Notes: a model not told the origin generated them from the letters alone. DNA of 64,000 nt from Amorphus orientalis (GCF_030814015.1 NZ_JAUSUL010000001.1:710001-774000); one strand, 5' to 3'; positions 9,820 to 19,665 are shown, counted from the first letter of the stretch. Numbers and translations are program-made.

Positions 9820-10410
9820 TCAGCTGCTTTTCGGCCGCATGGGCCACGTCGCGTCCATCAGGGCGGTCGCGAAGTCGTAGCCCTCCTCGATGGCTTCCCG
9901 CGCATAGGTGAACGCCGTCGGGCGCGGAGTGGTCATCTGGCCCATCACCTCGTCGCCGATGATCTCCAGCTCGGCGGCGAAACCGGTCGCCAGCCGCCGC
10001 ATGGTGCGGTTGGAGGCCTGACAGGTGACGATGACCCGGGAGATGCCGCGGGCACAGGCCGTGGAGAGAATGCGCTCCATCAGCATGCTGCCGATGCCGC
10101 GCCCCTGCCAGCCCGGTTCGACGGAGAAGGCGGCCTCGGCGGTGGCGACGTCCATGCTGCCCAAGGGGTGCAGCTCGGCGACGCCGCGCAGGAGCCCGTC
10201 TTCGAAATAGCCGTGCAGAGTCGCCTCGCTGGCGATGGTTCGCGCGGCGTAGTCGCTCAGAAAATCGTCCGATACGCCGTGGCCGAACCGGCCGCGTCGC
10301 GTCTGCTGGTCGAGGCGCAAGAGATGTGCGCGGTACGCAGCTTCATCGCTGCGTCTCATCCGGCGGCTGACGCCGGGAAAAGTGGCAAAAGTCGTGTTGC
10401 GTTGCGGCAT
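9820..10410 (-). CDS. GNAT family N-acetyltransferase
   Basis: A 196-residue GCN5-related acetyltransferase. The acetyl-CoA loop is visible as EPGWQGRGIGSMLME (Q/R-x-x-G-x-G/A type), preceded by the beta strands VAELHPLG and AEAAFSV. The substrate is unknown. The open frame extends 97 codons upstream into AT-rich sequence, but the ATG at 10410 has GGAG at 6 bases and starts MPQRNTTFATFPG, so it is the likely start. The N-terminal part (FPGVSRRMRRSDEAAYRAHL) is like the stand-alone GNAT proteins found in many Rhizobiales. Confidence 0.85.
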   Translation of the reverse strand: MPQRNTTFATFPGVSRRMRRSDEAAYRAHLLRLDQQTRRGRFGHGVSDDFLSDYAARTIASEATLHGYFEDGLLRGVAELHPLGSMDVATAEAAFSVEPGWQGRGIGSMLMERILSTACARGISRVIVTCQASNRTMRRLATGFAAELEIIGDEVMGQMTTPRPTAFTYAREAIEEGYDFATALMDATWPMRPKSS

Positions 10411-10789
10411 AAATATCTCCAGCCGATCCGGAAATCTGCCGCCCCTCGGTGCTTCCCTATTCAATTTTTCATGGAATGCGCCGATTTTTTCGCGCCAAGA
10501 TACGCATGCGCTACTCGCAAATCCGAACTCTATGTATTGTGCGGTGCACACAAAGACAAGGCCGGGCGGATCGGATCGAGGGGAAAAGACGTGGCCGCTG
10601 GTACGCGGGACTGACAGGAGCAGCGGCGGGCTGGCCGGTCGGGATGTCGCTGTCGGGAGCGATCCGGCCGACGGAAAACGGTCGGATTCGCGTTTGCCCA
10701 AAAACTTGCGTCAAGAATGGGTAAACCTTATCCCGCCAAAGACATTGTAGTGGGTGGACCCGGAACGCGGAAACAGGAAGTCGGAGACA
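10411..10789. other. Non-coding divergent promoter gap (379 bases)
   Basis: This gap separates the GNAT gene (minus) and the Omp19-like gene (plus). It is noticeably less GC-rich than its flanks, especially at 10440-10540 and 10690-10750, as expected for two divergent promoters. CGCATGCG at about 10503 is an 8-base palindrome. I could not assign a -10/-35 pair or terminator with confidence. Confidence 0.35.
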
Positions 10790-11311
10790 ATGGCCTGTAA
10801 GACATGGATCCTAGCGCTGGTAGCTGTCGGAGTGGCCGTTGGCGGCTGCTCGAGCACGTCGGGGCGCTACGCGCCGTCACTCCCAGCGACCCCGAGCCAG
10901 CCGGTCAGTTCCGGACAACTCCAGCCGATCGAGCCGGCTCCGCCGGAACAGCCTCCGGTCGAGGAGACGACGGAGCAGACGACCGAGGAAACCCAGGTCG
11001 CCTCGCTTCCCGATCAGTCGACCGCGCTCAATCTCGAGCGGTCCGATCTGCTCGGCGGCTGGGGCGTGACGTCGGCCGGCGAAACCTGCCAGCTGTTCAT
11101 GACGCTGACCACCTGGACCGGCGGCTACCGCGCCTCGACCCGTGGCTGCGAGGGCGACGAACTGTCGACCGTCTCGGCCTGGGACCTGTCGGGCAAGCAG
11201 ATCACGCTGAAGAACGGCGAGGGCGGCAACGTCGCGACGCTGCTGGCGACCGAGGAAAACCGCTTCAACGGTGCGACTGTCGCCGGGCGGGCGATCTCGG
11301 TCTATCGCTGA
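10790..11311 (+). CDS. Omp19-like outer-membrane lipoprotein (AprI/Inh protease-inhibitor fold)
   Basis: A 173-residue lipoprotein. The signal peptide ends in the lipobox VGGC (Cys20). A Pro/Gln/Thr/Glu-rich linker (about 25-75) leads to an AprI/Inh-type beta-barrel with the paired cysteines of CQLF and RGCEG and the segments SAWDLSGKQITLKN and GGNVATLL. The layout and wording match Brucella Omp19, a lipoprotein reported to inhibit host proteases. Function here is inferred by family. The ATG at 10790 is chosen because it puts the lipobox at a normal distance. The 3' end overlaps the 3' end of the convergent glycosyltransferase by 47 bases. Confidence 0.85.
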   Translation: MACKTWILALVAVGVAVGGCSSTSGRYAPSLPATPSQPVSSGQLQPIEPAPPEQPPVEETTEQTTEETQVASLPDQSTALNLERSDLLGGWGVTSAGETCQLFMTLTTWTGGYRASTRGCEGDELSTVSAWDLSGKQITLKNGEGGNVATLLATEENRFNGATVAGRAISVYR

Positions 11312-12101
11312 TCGCCTGCCCGCCGAGGCCGGCCCGCTGCGCGCAGGCCTGGAATGCGCTGTCGGCCGCGGGCGTCAGCCCGTCCGGCACCGTGGCGGCG
11401 CAGAAATGGACCGCGTAGCGATCGGGATCCTCGAGAAGGGATGCCGTCCCCGGCTGAAACAGCCGGGGCCCCTGGTCTTCGAAGAACGCCGGCAGCGGCA
11501 GCGCGTGCCGGCGCAGTTCCAGCCGGTCGACCAGATGGGTGAGGGCCGGCGGGCCGGCGACGTGCCGACTCATGCGTGAGATCGGAAACCGGATGCCGAG
11601 AGCCCAGAGCGCATAGAAGCGCAGCCGCTGCTGCGGCAGCCGCTCGTAGCGGGCCGCGCGCACCGGGGTCTCGAACAGGCCGACCAGCCGCTTGAGAAGT
11701 TCGCTTCCGGCCGGTGCCGCCAGGATCGCGTTGCTGATCGAATCGTCGCGGAACCGGGTTCGTTCGACGCCGAAGACATAATCGGGCTCGAAGTCGAACG
11801 GGCGCAGGCAGTAGACGTCGGTGTCGACCCAGATCACACCGTCGTGCTTCTGCAGCATGCGATAACGGAAAAGGTCGGCGAACATCGACAGGCCGCCCGA
11901 CCGTTCGTGCTGGAAGACCGCGTCTGCCGGCAGCACGTCGGCCGCGTCCACGACTTCCACGCCGGCCGGTCCTGTCAGAGGCTCGTAGGCATGCAGAACC
12001 ACCCTGTGACCGGCGGCCACGAAGGACGCGAGGCACATCTGCGCGAGCGGCGGCAGCTCCGGCCCGATCCAGAACGAGTGGATGTCACGCAGGCGCGCCA
12101 T
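11265..12101 (-). CDS. Glycosyltransferase of the DXD-containing sugar-binding family (GT32-like)
   Basis: A 278-residue putative glycosyltransferase. It begins IHSFWIGPELPPLAQMCLAS, the usual start of this family, and has the metal/nucleotide-sugar motif DTD in GVIWVDTDVYCLRPF (about residues 90-104). Similar proteins are annotated as capsular polysaccharide or mannosyl transferases; acceptor and donor are unknown. No signal peptide or membrane span is seen, so it should act at the cytoplasmic side. Its last 15 codons overlap the end of the Omp19-like gene on the other strand, so the C-terminal Arg/Ser-rich tail may be a recent extension. Confidence 0.8.
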   Translation of the reverse strand: MARLRDIHSFWIGPELPPLAQMCLASFVAAGHRVVLHAYEPLTGPAGVEVVDAADVLPADAVFQHERSGGLSMFADLFRYRMLQKHDGVIWVDTDVYCLRPFDFEPDYVFGVERTRFRDDSISNAILAAPAGSELLKRLVGLFETPVRAARYERLPQQRLRFYALWALGIRFPISRMSRHVAGPPALTHLVDRLELRRHALPLPAFFEDQGPRLFQPGTASLLEDPDRYAVHFCAATVPDGLTPAADSAFQACAQRAGLGGQAISDRPRSPARRQSHR

Positions 12102-12204
12102 CAGGTTTTCCGAGGTTCAAGCGACGGCCGCATCCTGCGATGCGGCCCGCCGAAGGACCTACAAGGCGCGCCGCCGGCTGTCCACCGGGACGGCGTGTGG
12201 TCGG

Positions 12205-13506
12205 CTACAGAATAAAGCGGCTCAGGTCCGCGTTCTTGGCGAGCTCGCCGAGATTGTCGTGCACGTAGGCCGCATCGATCGTCACGGTTTCGCCGCTGCG
12301 GTCCGACGCCGTGAACGAGATATCGTCCAGCACCCGCTCCATGACGGTCTGCAGCCGCCGCGCGCCGATATTCTCCACCGTGGCGTTGATCTCGACCGCC
12401 ACTTCCGCGATCGCGTCGATGGCATCCTCGGTGAAAACGAGGTTCACGTCCTCGGTCTTCATCAGCGCGACCGACTGCCGGATCAGGCTGGCTTCGGTCT
12501 CCGTCAGGATCGCCCGGAAGTCCTCGCGGGTGAGCGGCTTGAGTTCGACGCGGATCGGCAGCCGGCCCTGCAGCTCCGGCAGGAGGTCGGACGGGCTGGA
12601 GACGTGGAAGGCACCCGAGGCCACGAACAGGATGTGGTCGGTCTTCACCGCGCCGTGCTTGGTCTGGACGGTGGTGCCTTCGACGAGCGGCAGCAGATCG
12701 CGCTGCACGCCTTCGCGGGAGACGTCCCCGGAGACCTTGCCGCCGCGCGCGGTGACCTTGTCGATCTCGTCGAGAAACACGATCCCGTTGCCCTGGACCT
12801 CGGCGATGGCTTCCTGGACCAGGCTTTCCTCGTCGAGCAGCCGGTCGGACTCCTCGTTGATGAGGTACTCGTAGGAATCCGCGACGCTGGTCTTGCGGGT
12901 TTTCTTGACGCCGCCGAACGCCTTGCCAAGCACGTCGGAGAGGTTCATCACGCCGACATTGCCGCCCATGCCCGGCACGTCGAAGCTTGGCATCGAGGGT
13001 GACTGGGTCACCTCGATCTCGATCTCCTTGTCGTCCAGCTCGCCGGCGCGCAGGCGCTTGCGGAAGCTGTCGCGGGTGGCGGGGCTGGCGTTCTTGCCGA
13101 CGAGCGAATCCAGCACGCGCTCTTCCGCCGCCAGGTGGGCGGTCGCCCGCACGTCCTTGCGCCGGCGTTCGCGAACCTGGGAGATGCCGATCTCCAGAAG
13201 GTCGCGGATGATCGATTCCACGTCCCGGCCGACATAGCCGACCTCGGTGAACTTGGTCGCCTCGACCTTGATGAAGGGCGCGTTGGCGAGCTTGGCGAGA
13301 CGGCGCGAGATCTCCGTCTTGCCGACGCCGGTCGGGCCGATCATCAGGATGTTCTTCGGCATCACCTCGTCGCGGATGTCGTCGGCGAGCTGCTGCCGCC
13401 GCCAGCGGTTCCGGAGCGCGATGGAAACCGCCCGCTTGGCGGCATGCTGGCCCACGATGAAGCGGTCGAGTTCGGACACGATCTCGCGCGGCGAGAAGGT
13501 CGCCAT
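12205..13506 (-). CDS. hslU: ATP-dependent protease ATPase subunit HslU
   Basis: HslU (ClpY) is the AAA+ unfoldase that feeds proteins to HslV. With the start at 13506 the protein is 433 residues: Walker A GPTGVGKT at 57-64, Walker B IVFLDEID, the pore loop [10 protein letters not shown] and the HslV-activating C-terminus LSRFIL. The frame is open to an ATG at 13590, adding 28 residues of low-complexity sequence; [20 protein letters not shown] is the family N-terminus, so the inner ATG is preferred. It is 147 bases downstream of hslV, its partner. Confidence 0.96.
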   Translation of the reverse strand: MATFSPREIVSELDRFIVGQHAAKRAVSIALRNRWRRQQLADDIRDEVMPKNILMIGPTGVGKTEISRRLAKLANAPFIKVEATKFTEVGYVGRDVESIIRDLLEIGISQVRERRRKDVRATAHLAAEERVLDSLVGKNASPATRDSFRKRLRAGELDDKEIEIEVTQSPSMPSFDVPGMGGNVGVMNLSDVLGKAFGGVKKTRKTSVADSYEYLINEESDRLLDEESLVQEAIAEVQGNGIVFLDEIDKVTARGGKVSGDVSREGVQRDLLPLVEGTTVQTKHGAVKTDHILFVASGAFHVSSPSDLLPELQGRLPIRVELKPLTREDFRAILTETEASLIRQSVALMKTEDVNLVFTEDAIDAIAEVAVEINATVENIGARRLQTVMERVLDDISFTASDRSGETVTIDAAYVHDNLGELAKNADLSRFIL

Positions 13507-13653
13507 GGGGGTGTCCTTGCGGTCGGAGCCCCACTGCTGCGCGCCGGCGGCCGTCTCTGGGTCATCGTCCTTGGTGGATGCAAAAGCCATGATTGTCTTT
13601 CCGAAGATCTGGAGGATATCGGGCTGGCGCCGCCTGACGGCCGCAGCTACCGG

Positions 13654-14214
13654 TCAGGCGCCGGGCTTGAGGCGCTCCACGACGAGCTCGTTGTTGGTAT
13701 AGACGCAGATGTCGCCGGCGATCCCCATCGCGCGCCGCGCAATGGTCTCGGCGTCCATGTCGGTGTCCATCAGCGCGCGCGCCGCGGCAAGGGCGTAGAG
13801 GCCGCCCGAGCCGATGCCGACGACGCCGTCCTCCGGCTCCAGCACGTCGCCGTTGCCGGTCAGCACCAGCGTCTGGTTGACGTCGGCGACGATCATCATC
13901 GCCTCGAGGCGGCGCAGATAGCGGTCGGTGCGCCAGTCCTTGGCCAGTTCGACGCAGGAGCGGAGGAGCTGGCCGCGATACTGCTCGAGCTTCTGCTCCA
14001 GCCGTTCCAGAAGCGTGAAGGCGTCGGCAGTGGCCCCGGCGAACCCGGAGATCACGTCGCCGTCGCCCAGCGGGCGGACCTTGCGGGCGTTGGACTTCAT
14101 GACCGTCTGGCCGAAGGACACCTGGCCATCGCCGGCGATGACGACCTCGTCGCCCTTGCGCACGGCCAGGATGGTGGTGCCGTGCCAGCCGATCGGATCT
14201 GCGGAAGACGTCAT
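13654..14214 (-). CDS. hslV: ATP-dependent protease peptidase subunit HslV
   Basis: HslV (ClpQ) is the proteasome-beta-like peptidase that forms a double hexamer capped by HslU. The catalytic Thr is in [12 protein letters not shown]; a short propeptide ([12 protein letters not shown]) comes first and must be removed to free it, as in other alphaproteobacterial Hsl[12 protein letters not shown] and [11 protein letters not shown] are family signatures. The ATG at 14214 has GAGG at 5 bases and is preferred to the upstream one at 14229. The 186-residue length is normal. First gene of hslV-hslU. Confidence 0.96.
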   Translation of the reverse strand: MTSSADPIGWHGTTILAVRKGDEVVIAGDGQVSFGQTVMKSNARKVRPLGDGDVISGFAGATADAFTLLERLEQKLEQYRGQLLRSCVELAKDWRTDRYLRRLEAMMIVADVNQTLVLTGNGDVLEPEDGVVGIGSGGLYALAAARALMDTDMDAETIARRAMGIAGDICVYTNNELVVERLKPGA

Positions 14215-14321
14215 GGAGACCTCAAACAAACACTGACTGTCTCGGCGGGGAGGGCCCGCCGGCTACGCACCCTGATGTATGGTGCCGACGCCGTATTGCA
14301 AACGCGGTCGGAAGCCGCGTG

Positions 14322-14960
14322 TCAGGCGGCCATGGTGGGGGTATCGGTCTGGGCCTCGACGGCGCGCCGATACAGCCACACCCGGGCCGGCGGAACGTTG
14401 CGCACGACCCAGGACGTCCGCGTCACGCCGTAGCGGCCGTGGACCTCGGGCACCGGCGGCACCAGCGCATAGGAGAACTGGATGAACGGAGCGCCGGGCC
14501 GGTTCAGCTCCAGCGCATCCTCGATCAGCTTCTGGCGGGCTTCCAGCGGCCGGGTGAACAGCGGCAGGCTGGAGACGACGCCGGCCAGCGAGCCGGGCGT
14601 CGGAGTCCCCAGCGACTCCGCCATCGCGTAGGCGTCGCCCTCGATGATCGTGGCGCGCGGGAAGCGTTCGGCCAGAAGCGCGCAGAAGTCGGGGCTGTAC
14701 TCGATCAGGATCAGCCGCGACTCGTCGATGCCCCGCTTGACCAGCGCGTCGGTGACGACGCCGGTGCCCGGACCCAGCTCGACGATCGGGCTGCCGCAGT
14801 CGGCATCCACGAAGCTCGCCATCAGGCGCGAGAGGCTGGCGCCGGACGGGGCGACCGCGCCGGTGATCAAAGGTCGCTCGACCCAGGCCCGGAGAAACCG
14901 GACTTCGTCCACGAAGCGGTCGGAAAAGCGACGGGCATGAGTGCGGGCAATGGCAAGCAT
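14322..14960 (-). CDS. PmtA-type phospholipid N-methyltransferase
   Basis: A 212-residue SAM-dependent methyltransferase. The SAM loop is VELGPGTGVVTDAL, and FLRAWVERPLITGAVAPSG near the N-terminus is the characteristic segment of the PmtA/Rhizobium family, which methylates phosphatidylethanolamine towards phosphatidylcholine at the inner membrane face. SSLPLFTRP is the motif IV region. The ATG at 14960 has AAGG at 6 bases. A phosphatidylcholine role is likely but the family also contains enzymes acting on partly methylated lipids. It lies 107 bases from hslV and 64 bases from dnaJ, downstream of dnaK-dnaJ. Confidence 0.85.
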   Translation of the reverse strand: MLAIARTHARRFSDRFVDEVRFLRAWVERPLITGAVAPSGASLSRLMASFVDADCGSPIVELGPGTGVVTDALVKRGIDESRLILIEYSPDFCALLAERFPRATIIEGDAYAMAESLGTPTPGSLAGVVSSLPLFTRPLEARQKLIEDALELNRPGAPFIQFSYALVPPVPEVHGRYGVTRTSWVVRNVPPARVWLYRRAVEAQTDTPTMAA

Positions 14961-15024
14961 CGGAAGCCTTTTCGTCTCAATCGGCAGCGCCGCGCCCGCG
15001 CCGGGGTCCACGCGCGCTCCCGCC

Positions 15025-16158
15025 TCAGCTCCCGAGGCTGTCGAAGAAATCCTTCACCCGGGAGAAGAAGCCATGCGATTCGGGATGATTATCCTGTGAC
15101 GTCTCTTCTTCAAAGGCCTCAAGAAGCTCGCGCTGTCTTTTCGTGAGATTGCGCGGCGTCTCGACAACAACCTGAATGTACATGTCGCCGAACTGCGGCC
15201 CGCGAATGACCGGCATGCCCTTCGACTTCAGCCGGAACTGGCGCCCGGTCTGGGTCCCCTCCGGCACTTTCACCCGGGTCTTGTCGCCGGCGACCGTGGG
15301 CACCTCGAACTCGCCGCCGAGCGCCGCCGTGGTCAGCGAGATCGGTACCCGGCAGAAGATGTCGGCGCCCTCGCGCTGGAAGAAGGCGTGCGGCTTGATC
15401 GACAGGAAGATGTAGAGATCCCCGGCCGGACCGCCCATCACGCCGGCCTCGCCCTCGCCGGCGAGCCGGATGCGGGTGCCGTCCTCGATGCCGGCGGGAA
15501 TGTTCACGGAGAGCTTGCGCTCCTCGGCGATGCGGCCCTGGCCGGAACACGCATCGCAGGGATCGGTGACCACGCTGCCGCGGCCCTGGCAGGTCGGGCA
15601 GGTCCGCTCGAGGGTGAAGAAGCCCTGGGTCGCCCGAACGCGGCCGGCGCCCTTGCAGGTCTGGCAGGCGCTGGGCGAGGTGCCCGGCTTGGCGCCGCTG
15701 CCCGAGCAGGTCGAACAGGTCACGGAGGTCGGGACCTCGATCTCGACGGTCTTGCCTTTAAAGGCCTCTTCCAGGTCGATCTCGAGATTGTAGCGCAGGT
15801 CCGCCCCGCGCTCGCGGCCGCCGCCGGACCGGCGCCGCGGACCCATGCCGAAGAATTCGTCGAAGATGTCGGACATCGCGGAGGCGAAGTCGCCCCCGAA
15901 TCCGGCGCCGCCGGGGCCTCCACCCGCGCCGTTCTCGAATGCCGCGTGGCCGAACCGGTCATAGGCCGCCCGGCGCTGCGGATCCTTCAGGATCTCGTAG
16001 GCCTCGCTGACTTCCTTGAACTTGACCTCGGCGTCGGCATTGCCCGGATTGCGGTCCGGGTGGAACTGCATGGCGAGCTTGCGGTAGGCGCTCTTCAACT
16101 CGGTTTCGGACGCCTGCGCGTGGACGCCCAGAACCTCGTAGTAGTCGCGCTTTGCCAT
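15025..16158 (-). CDS. dnaJ: Chaperone protein DnaJ
   Basis: DnaJ (Hsp40) delivers substrates to DnaK and stimulates its ATPase. The 377-residue protein has the J-domain with HPD at 33-35, a Gly/Phe linker ([18 protein letters not shown]), four CxxCxGxG zinc repeats ([32 protein letters not shown]) and the C-terminal substrate-binding domains. It is type I, full length. A hairpin terminator lies between it and dnaK, so its expression may be partly reduced relative to dnaK. Confidence 0.98.
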   Translation of the reverse strand: MAKRDYYEVLGVHAQASETELKSAYRKLAMQFHPDRNPGNADAEVKFKEVSEAYEILKDPQRRAAYDRFGHAAFENGAGGGPGGAGFGGDFASAMSDIFDEFFGMGPRRRSGGGRERGADLRYNLEIDLEEAFKGKTVEIEVPTSVTCSTCSGSGAKPGTSPSACQTCKGAGRVRATQGFFTLERTCPTCQGRGSVVTDPCDACSGQGRIAEERKLSVNIPAGIEDGTRIRLAGEGEAGVMGGPAGDLYIFLSIKPHAFFQREGADIFCRVPISLTTAALGGEFEVPTVAGDKTRVKVPEGTQTGRQFRLKSKGMPVIRGPQFGDMYIQVVVETPRNLTKRQRELLEAFEEETSQDNHPESHGFFSRVKDFFDSLGS

Positions 16159-16309
16159 GGTGTGCAGACTCTAGCTTGCGGATCCGGCCGCCGCTCGGAC
16201 CATCGGCATTACGTGCCCTTCACCGTGGATGTGGCGAGGGGCGGAATGCGGAAGGGAGCAGGTCGGCACTTGGGATCCCGGGCTTCGGTTCAAACGTGCT
16301 CGAATGCGA

Positions 16310-16340
16310 AAGATGCGGCACACCGGGTGCGCCGCATCTT
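16310..16340 (-). terminator. Hairpin between dnaK and dnaJ
   Basis: A 10-base perfect stem, AAGATGCGGC / GCCGCATCTT around an 11-base loop, lies 20 bases after the dnaK stop. It has only three or four T residues on either side, so it may be a partial terminator or an mRNA-stabilising hairpin that sets the DnaK:DnaJ ratio. Confidence 0.6.
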
Positions 16341-16360
16341 TTGTCGGTCCGCAGGCCGGA

Positions 16361-18277
16361 TCAGGCGCTGCGCTTCTGGTCGTCGTCCTTGACCTCTTCG
16401 AAGTCGGCGTCGACGACGTCGTCGTTCTGGCTCGAAGCCTGCTCGTCCTGCTCGCCCGTCGGGGCCTCCTCGCCGCTCTGGCTGTAGAGGTGCTCGCCGA
16501 GCTTCATGGACGCCTGGGCCAGCGCCTGGCTCTTGGCCTCGATCTCCTGCGGATCTTCGCCGGCCAGCGCGGTCTTCAGGTCGTCGAGCGCGCCCTGGAC
16601 CGTGGCCTTCTCGGCTTCCGGAACCTTGTCGCCGTTCTCCTCGAGCATCTTCTCGGTGGAGTGGACCAGCGCCTCGGCCTGGTTGCGGGCCTCGACGAGC
16701 TGACGCCGCTTTTTGTCTTCCTCGGCGTGGCTCTCCGCGTCCTTCACCATCTGCTCGATGTCGGCGTCGGACAGGCCGCCGGAGGCCTGGATGCGGATCT
16801 GCTGCTCCTTGCCAGTGCCCTTGTCCTTGGCGGACACGTTCACGATGCCGTTGGCGTCGATGTCGAAGGCGACCTCGATCTGGGGCACGCCGCGCGGTGC
16901 CGGCGGAATGCCGACCAGGTCGAACTGGCCGAGCATCTTGTTGTCCGCCGCCATCTCGCGCTCACCCTGGAAGACGCGGATCGTCACCGCCGTCTGTCCA
17001 TCCTCGGCCGTGGAGAAGGTCTGCGACTTCTTGGTCGGGATGGTGGTGTTGCGGTCGATCAGGCGGGTGAACACGCCGCCGAGGGTCTCGATGCCGAGCG
17101 AGAGCGGGGTGACGTCCAGCAGCAGCACGTCCTTGACGTCGCCCTGGAGCACGCCGGCCTGAATCGCGGCGCCGATGGCCACGACCTCGTCCGGGTTCAC
17201 GCCCTTGTGCGGCTCCTTGCCGAAGAACTGCTTCACCGTCTCCTGGATCTTCGGCATGCGGGTCATGCCGCCGACGAGAACCACTTCGTCGATCTGGCCG
17301 GCCTGCATCTCCGCGTCCTTGAGGGCGTTCTTGCAGGGGTCGATCGTGCGCTGCACCAGATCGTCCACCAGGCTCTCGAACTTGGAGCGCGAGAGCTTCA
17401 GCGCCATGTGCTTCGGACCGGACTGGTCGGCGGTGATGAAGGGCAGGTTGATCTCGGTCTGGCTGGCCGACGACAGCTCGATCTTCGCCTTCTCGGCCGC
17501 CTCCTTGAGGCGCTGAAGGGCGAGCTTGTCGCCGCGCAGGTCGATGCCCTGCTCCTTCTTGAACTCCCCGGCCAGGTAGTCGACGAGGCGCATGTCGAAG
17601 TCTTCGCCGCCGAGGAAGGTGTCGCCGTTGGTCGACTTCACCTCGAACACGCCGTCACCGATCTCCAGGATCGAGACGTCGAAGGTGCCGCCGCCGAGGT
17701 CGTACACGGCGATCGTCTTGCCTTCGGTCTTGTCCAGGCCGTAGGCGAGGGCGGCCGCGGTCGGCTCGTTGATGATGCGCAGCACTTCCAGGCCGGCGAT
17801 CTTGCCGGCGTCCTTGGTGGCCTGACGCTGGGAATCGTTGAAGTAGGCGGGAACGGTGATCACCGCCTGGGTGACCTCGCTGCCGAGATAGGACTCGGCG
17901 GTCTCCTTCATCTTCTGGAGGATGAAGGCGGAAATCTGCGAGGGCGAATAATCGGTTTCCTCGACGCGGACCCAGGCGTCGCCATTGTCGGCGCGCACGA
18001 TCTTGTACGGCACAAGATCCTTGTCCTTGGTCACGGTCGGGTCATCGTAGCGGCGGCCGATCAGGCGCTTCACGGCAAACAGGGTGTTCTCGGGGTTGGT
18101 GACCGCCTGGCGCTTGGCCGGCTGTCCAACCAGACGCTCGCCGTCATCGTTGAATGCGACCATCGACGGCGTGGTGCGCACGCCTTCCGCATTCTCGATC
18201 ACCTTTGCCTGCTTGCCGTCCATCACCGCGACGCACGAGTTCGTCGTGCCGAGGTCGATGCCGATGACCTTGCTCAT
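16361..18277 (-). CDS. dnaK: Chaperone protein DnaK (Hsp70)
   Basis: DnaK is the main ATP-driven Hsp70. The 638-residue protein has the same length as E. coli DnaK. Family landmarks are the N-terminus [20 protein letters not shown], the phosphate loop [14 protein letters not shown], the linker [15 protein letters not shown] and an acidic C-terminal EEVKDDD tail. The open frame runs 85 codons further upstream, but the ATG at 18277 is preceded by GGAGAGA and gives the conserved start. An RpoH-type promoter lies about 130 bases upstream. Confidence 0.98.
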   Translation of the reverse strand: MSKVIGIDLGTTNSCVAVMDGKQAKVIENAEGVRTTPSMVAFNDDGERLVGQPAKRQAVTNPENTLFAVKRLIGRRYDDPTVTKDKDLVPYKIVRADNGDAWVRVEETDYSPSQISAFILQKMKETAESYLGSEVTQAVITVPAYFNDSQRQATKDAGKIAGLEVLRIINEPTAAALAYGLDKTEGKTIAVYDLGGGTFDVSILEIGDGVFEVKSTNGDTFLGGEDFDMRLVDYLAGEFKKEQGIDLRGDKLALQRLKEAAEKAKIELSSASQTEINLPFITADQSGPKHMALKLSRSKFESLVDDLVQRTIDPCKNALKDAEMQAGQIDEVVLVGGMTRMPKIQETVKQFFGKEPHKGVNPDEVVAIGAAIQAGVLQGDVKDVLLLDVTPLSLGIETLGGVFTRLIDRNTTIPTKKSQTFSTAEDGQTAVTIRVFQGEREMAADNKMLGQFDLVGIPPAPRGVPQIEVAFDIDANGIVNVSAKDKGTGKEQQIRIQASGGLSDADIEQMVKDAESHAEEDKKRRQLVEARNQAEALVHSTEKMLEENGDKVPEAEKATVQGALDDLKTALAGEDPQEIEAKSQALAQASMKLGEHLYSQSGEEAPTGEQDEQASSQNDDVVDADFEEVKDDDQKRSA

Positions 18278-18413
18278 ATCACTCTCTCCTTCTGGCAGAC
18301 CGTTCGGACCCTGGCGGCGTCCGACAAAGCCGGCGAATGCCGGCCGGCCCCCTGATGTCATTACGAACGCAAACGGATGAGATCTGACCGACGATGGGTC
18401 AAATCGCTGCGAG

Positions 18414-18444
18414 CTATATAAGAAGGGCGCAAAAAGGCCGCAAG
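18414..18444 (-). promoter_or_regulatory. RpoH (sigma-32) heat-shock promoter of dnaK
   Basis: On the minus strand, CTTG (18444-18441) is followed after 18 bases by CTTATATAG (18422-18414), matching the alphaproteobacterial RpoH consensus CTTG-N17/18-CYTATNT. It predicts a start near 18407 and a 5' leader of about 130 bases before dnaK. No CIRCE element was seen. Confidence 0.75.
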
Positions 18445-18551
18445 CCGGCCCCGGGCGGAACCGGGGTCTCTTCCGATGCGATTTTTTGCCAGAGTGACGC
18501 CGGGACGGTCGCAGGTGGCCGCCGCCGCGCAAACTGCGGGAAGAGGCGACG

Positions 18552-19148
18552 ATGACGGTTCAGATCCTGCCGGAACGGTTCAAAACCGAGGATCAGCGGG
18601 CACTCGTGGCGGACCTCGGCGCGGTCCTGGAGCGGGCGCCCCTGTTCGTTCCGCGCATGCCGCGCAGCGGAAAGCCCTTTTCCGTCCGCATGACGAATTG
18701 CGGTCCGCTCGGCTGGGTGTCCGATATCGACGGCTATCGCTATCAGCCGCACCATCCGGAGACAGGCGCGCCGTGGCCGGAGATTCCGCAGCGTCTTCTG
18801 GATCTCTGGCACGAGGTGGCCGGCGTGCCGGTCGGGCCGGAGGCGTGTCTGGTCAATCTCTATGGGCCCGGAACGAAGCTCGGCCTGCATCAGGACCGGG
18901 ACGAGCGGACCTTCGAGGCCCCGGTGGTCTCCGTCTCGCTGGGCGACACGGCGGTCTTCCGGATCGGCGGCACCACCCGCAAGGCAGCGACACGGTCGAT
19001 GCGCCTGGCGTCGGGCGATGTCATCGTCTTCGGCGGCGACGATCGGCTGGCCTATCACGGCATCGACCGGATCCTGTCCGGCTCGTCGTCGCTGCTGCCG
19101 GAAGGTGGTCGTATCAATCTGACGCTGAGAAGGGTGACCCCGTTCTAG
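18552..19148 (+). CDS. alkB: AlkB-type alpha-ketoglutarate-dependent dioxygenase
   Basis: AlkB removes methyl groups from 1-methyladenine and 3-methylcytosine in DNA or RNA by oxidative demethylation, using Fe(II) and 2-oxoglutarate. The iron ligands are visible: HxD in LGLHQDRDE and the distal His in LAYHGIDRI; the 2-oxoglutarate Arg is in RINLTLRR. The [12 protein letters not shown] segment is typical. The 198-residue length is normal. AAGAGG lies 5 bases before the ATG. It is divergent from dnaK and shares a 274-base gap with its heat-shock promoter. Confidence 0.92.
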   Translation: MTVQILPERFKTEDQRALVADLGAVLERAPLFVPRMPRSGKPFSVRMTNCGPLGWVSDIDGYRYQPHHPETGAPWPEIPQRLLDLWHEVAGVPVGPEACLVNLYGPGTKLGLHQDRDERTFEAPVVSVSLGDTAVFRIGGTTRKAATRSMRLASGDVIVFGGDDRLAYHGIDRILSGSSSLLPEGGRINLTLRRVTPF

Positions 19149-19254
19149 GCCTATTTCGGCTCTGCACCTTCCGGGCACTCGCGGGGACGTGAGTTGCCCG
19201 TGTGCACCCGGCAGGGGGACGACCGGTCTGCGGCAGACGCACGGAGGAAATGCC

Positions 19255-19632
19255 ATGGCCCGAACCCGATCAAGATTTCTGATCACGCTGCTTGCGGCGT
19301 CGCTCTGGCCGCTCGCCGCGTATGCGGGAGAAGCCGATGTCGTGGATGTCGTGGTCCGGGCCGAAGGCGGCGGCACCTATCGCTTCGACGTGACGGTGCG
19401 CCATGCCGACGAAGGCTGGGACCACTACGCCAACGCGTTCCAGGTGCTGGGTCCGGACGGGGCGGTGCTGGGAACCCGCGAACTCCTGCATCCCCATGTG
19501 GACGAGCAGCCGTTCACCCGGAGCCTCTCCGGCGTCGCGATCCCCGCGGGCCTCCACGAGGTGACCGTGCGGGCCGTCGATTCGGTTCACGCGACGGGCG
19601 GTCGTGAGATGGTCGTCACGGTGCCGCGGTAA
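19255..19632 (+). CDS. Small exported protein, unknown function
   Basis: A 125-residue secreted or periplasmic protein. The signal peptide is RFLITLLAASLWPLAAYAGE, probably cut after AYA. The mature part is an all-beta sequence with VVDVVVRAEGGGTYRFDVTV and ends in a beta strand, suggesting an immunoglobulin-like fold. I do not recognise a named family. AGGAA precedes the ATG at 19255. It follows alkB by 106 bases and may be co-transcribed. The upstream in-frame ATG at 19189 would hide the signal peptide and is not favoured. Confidence 0.75.
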   Translation: MARTRSRFLITLLAASLWPLAAYAGEADVVDVVVRAEGGGTYRFDVTVRHADEGWDHYANAFQVLGPDGAVLGTRELLHPHVDEQPFTRSLSGVAIPAGLHEVTVRAVDSVHATGGREMVVTVPR

Positions 19633-19665
19633 ACCGGAGATGCGGCGGAAGGTGAGGGAGAACCC

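Noticed and set aside
16229-18355. Open frame of about 700 codons opposite dnaK
   Set aside because: It is the well-known kind of antisense frame over dnaK, caused by codon bias; no motif or ribosome binding site supports it.
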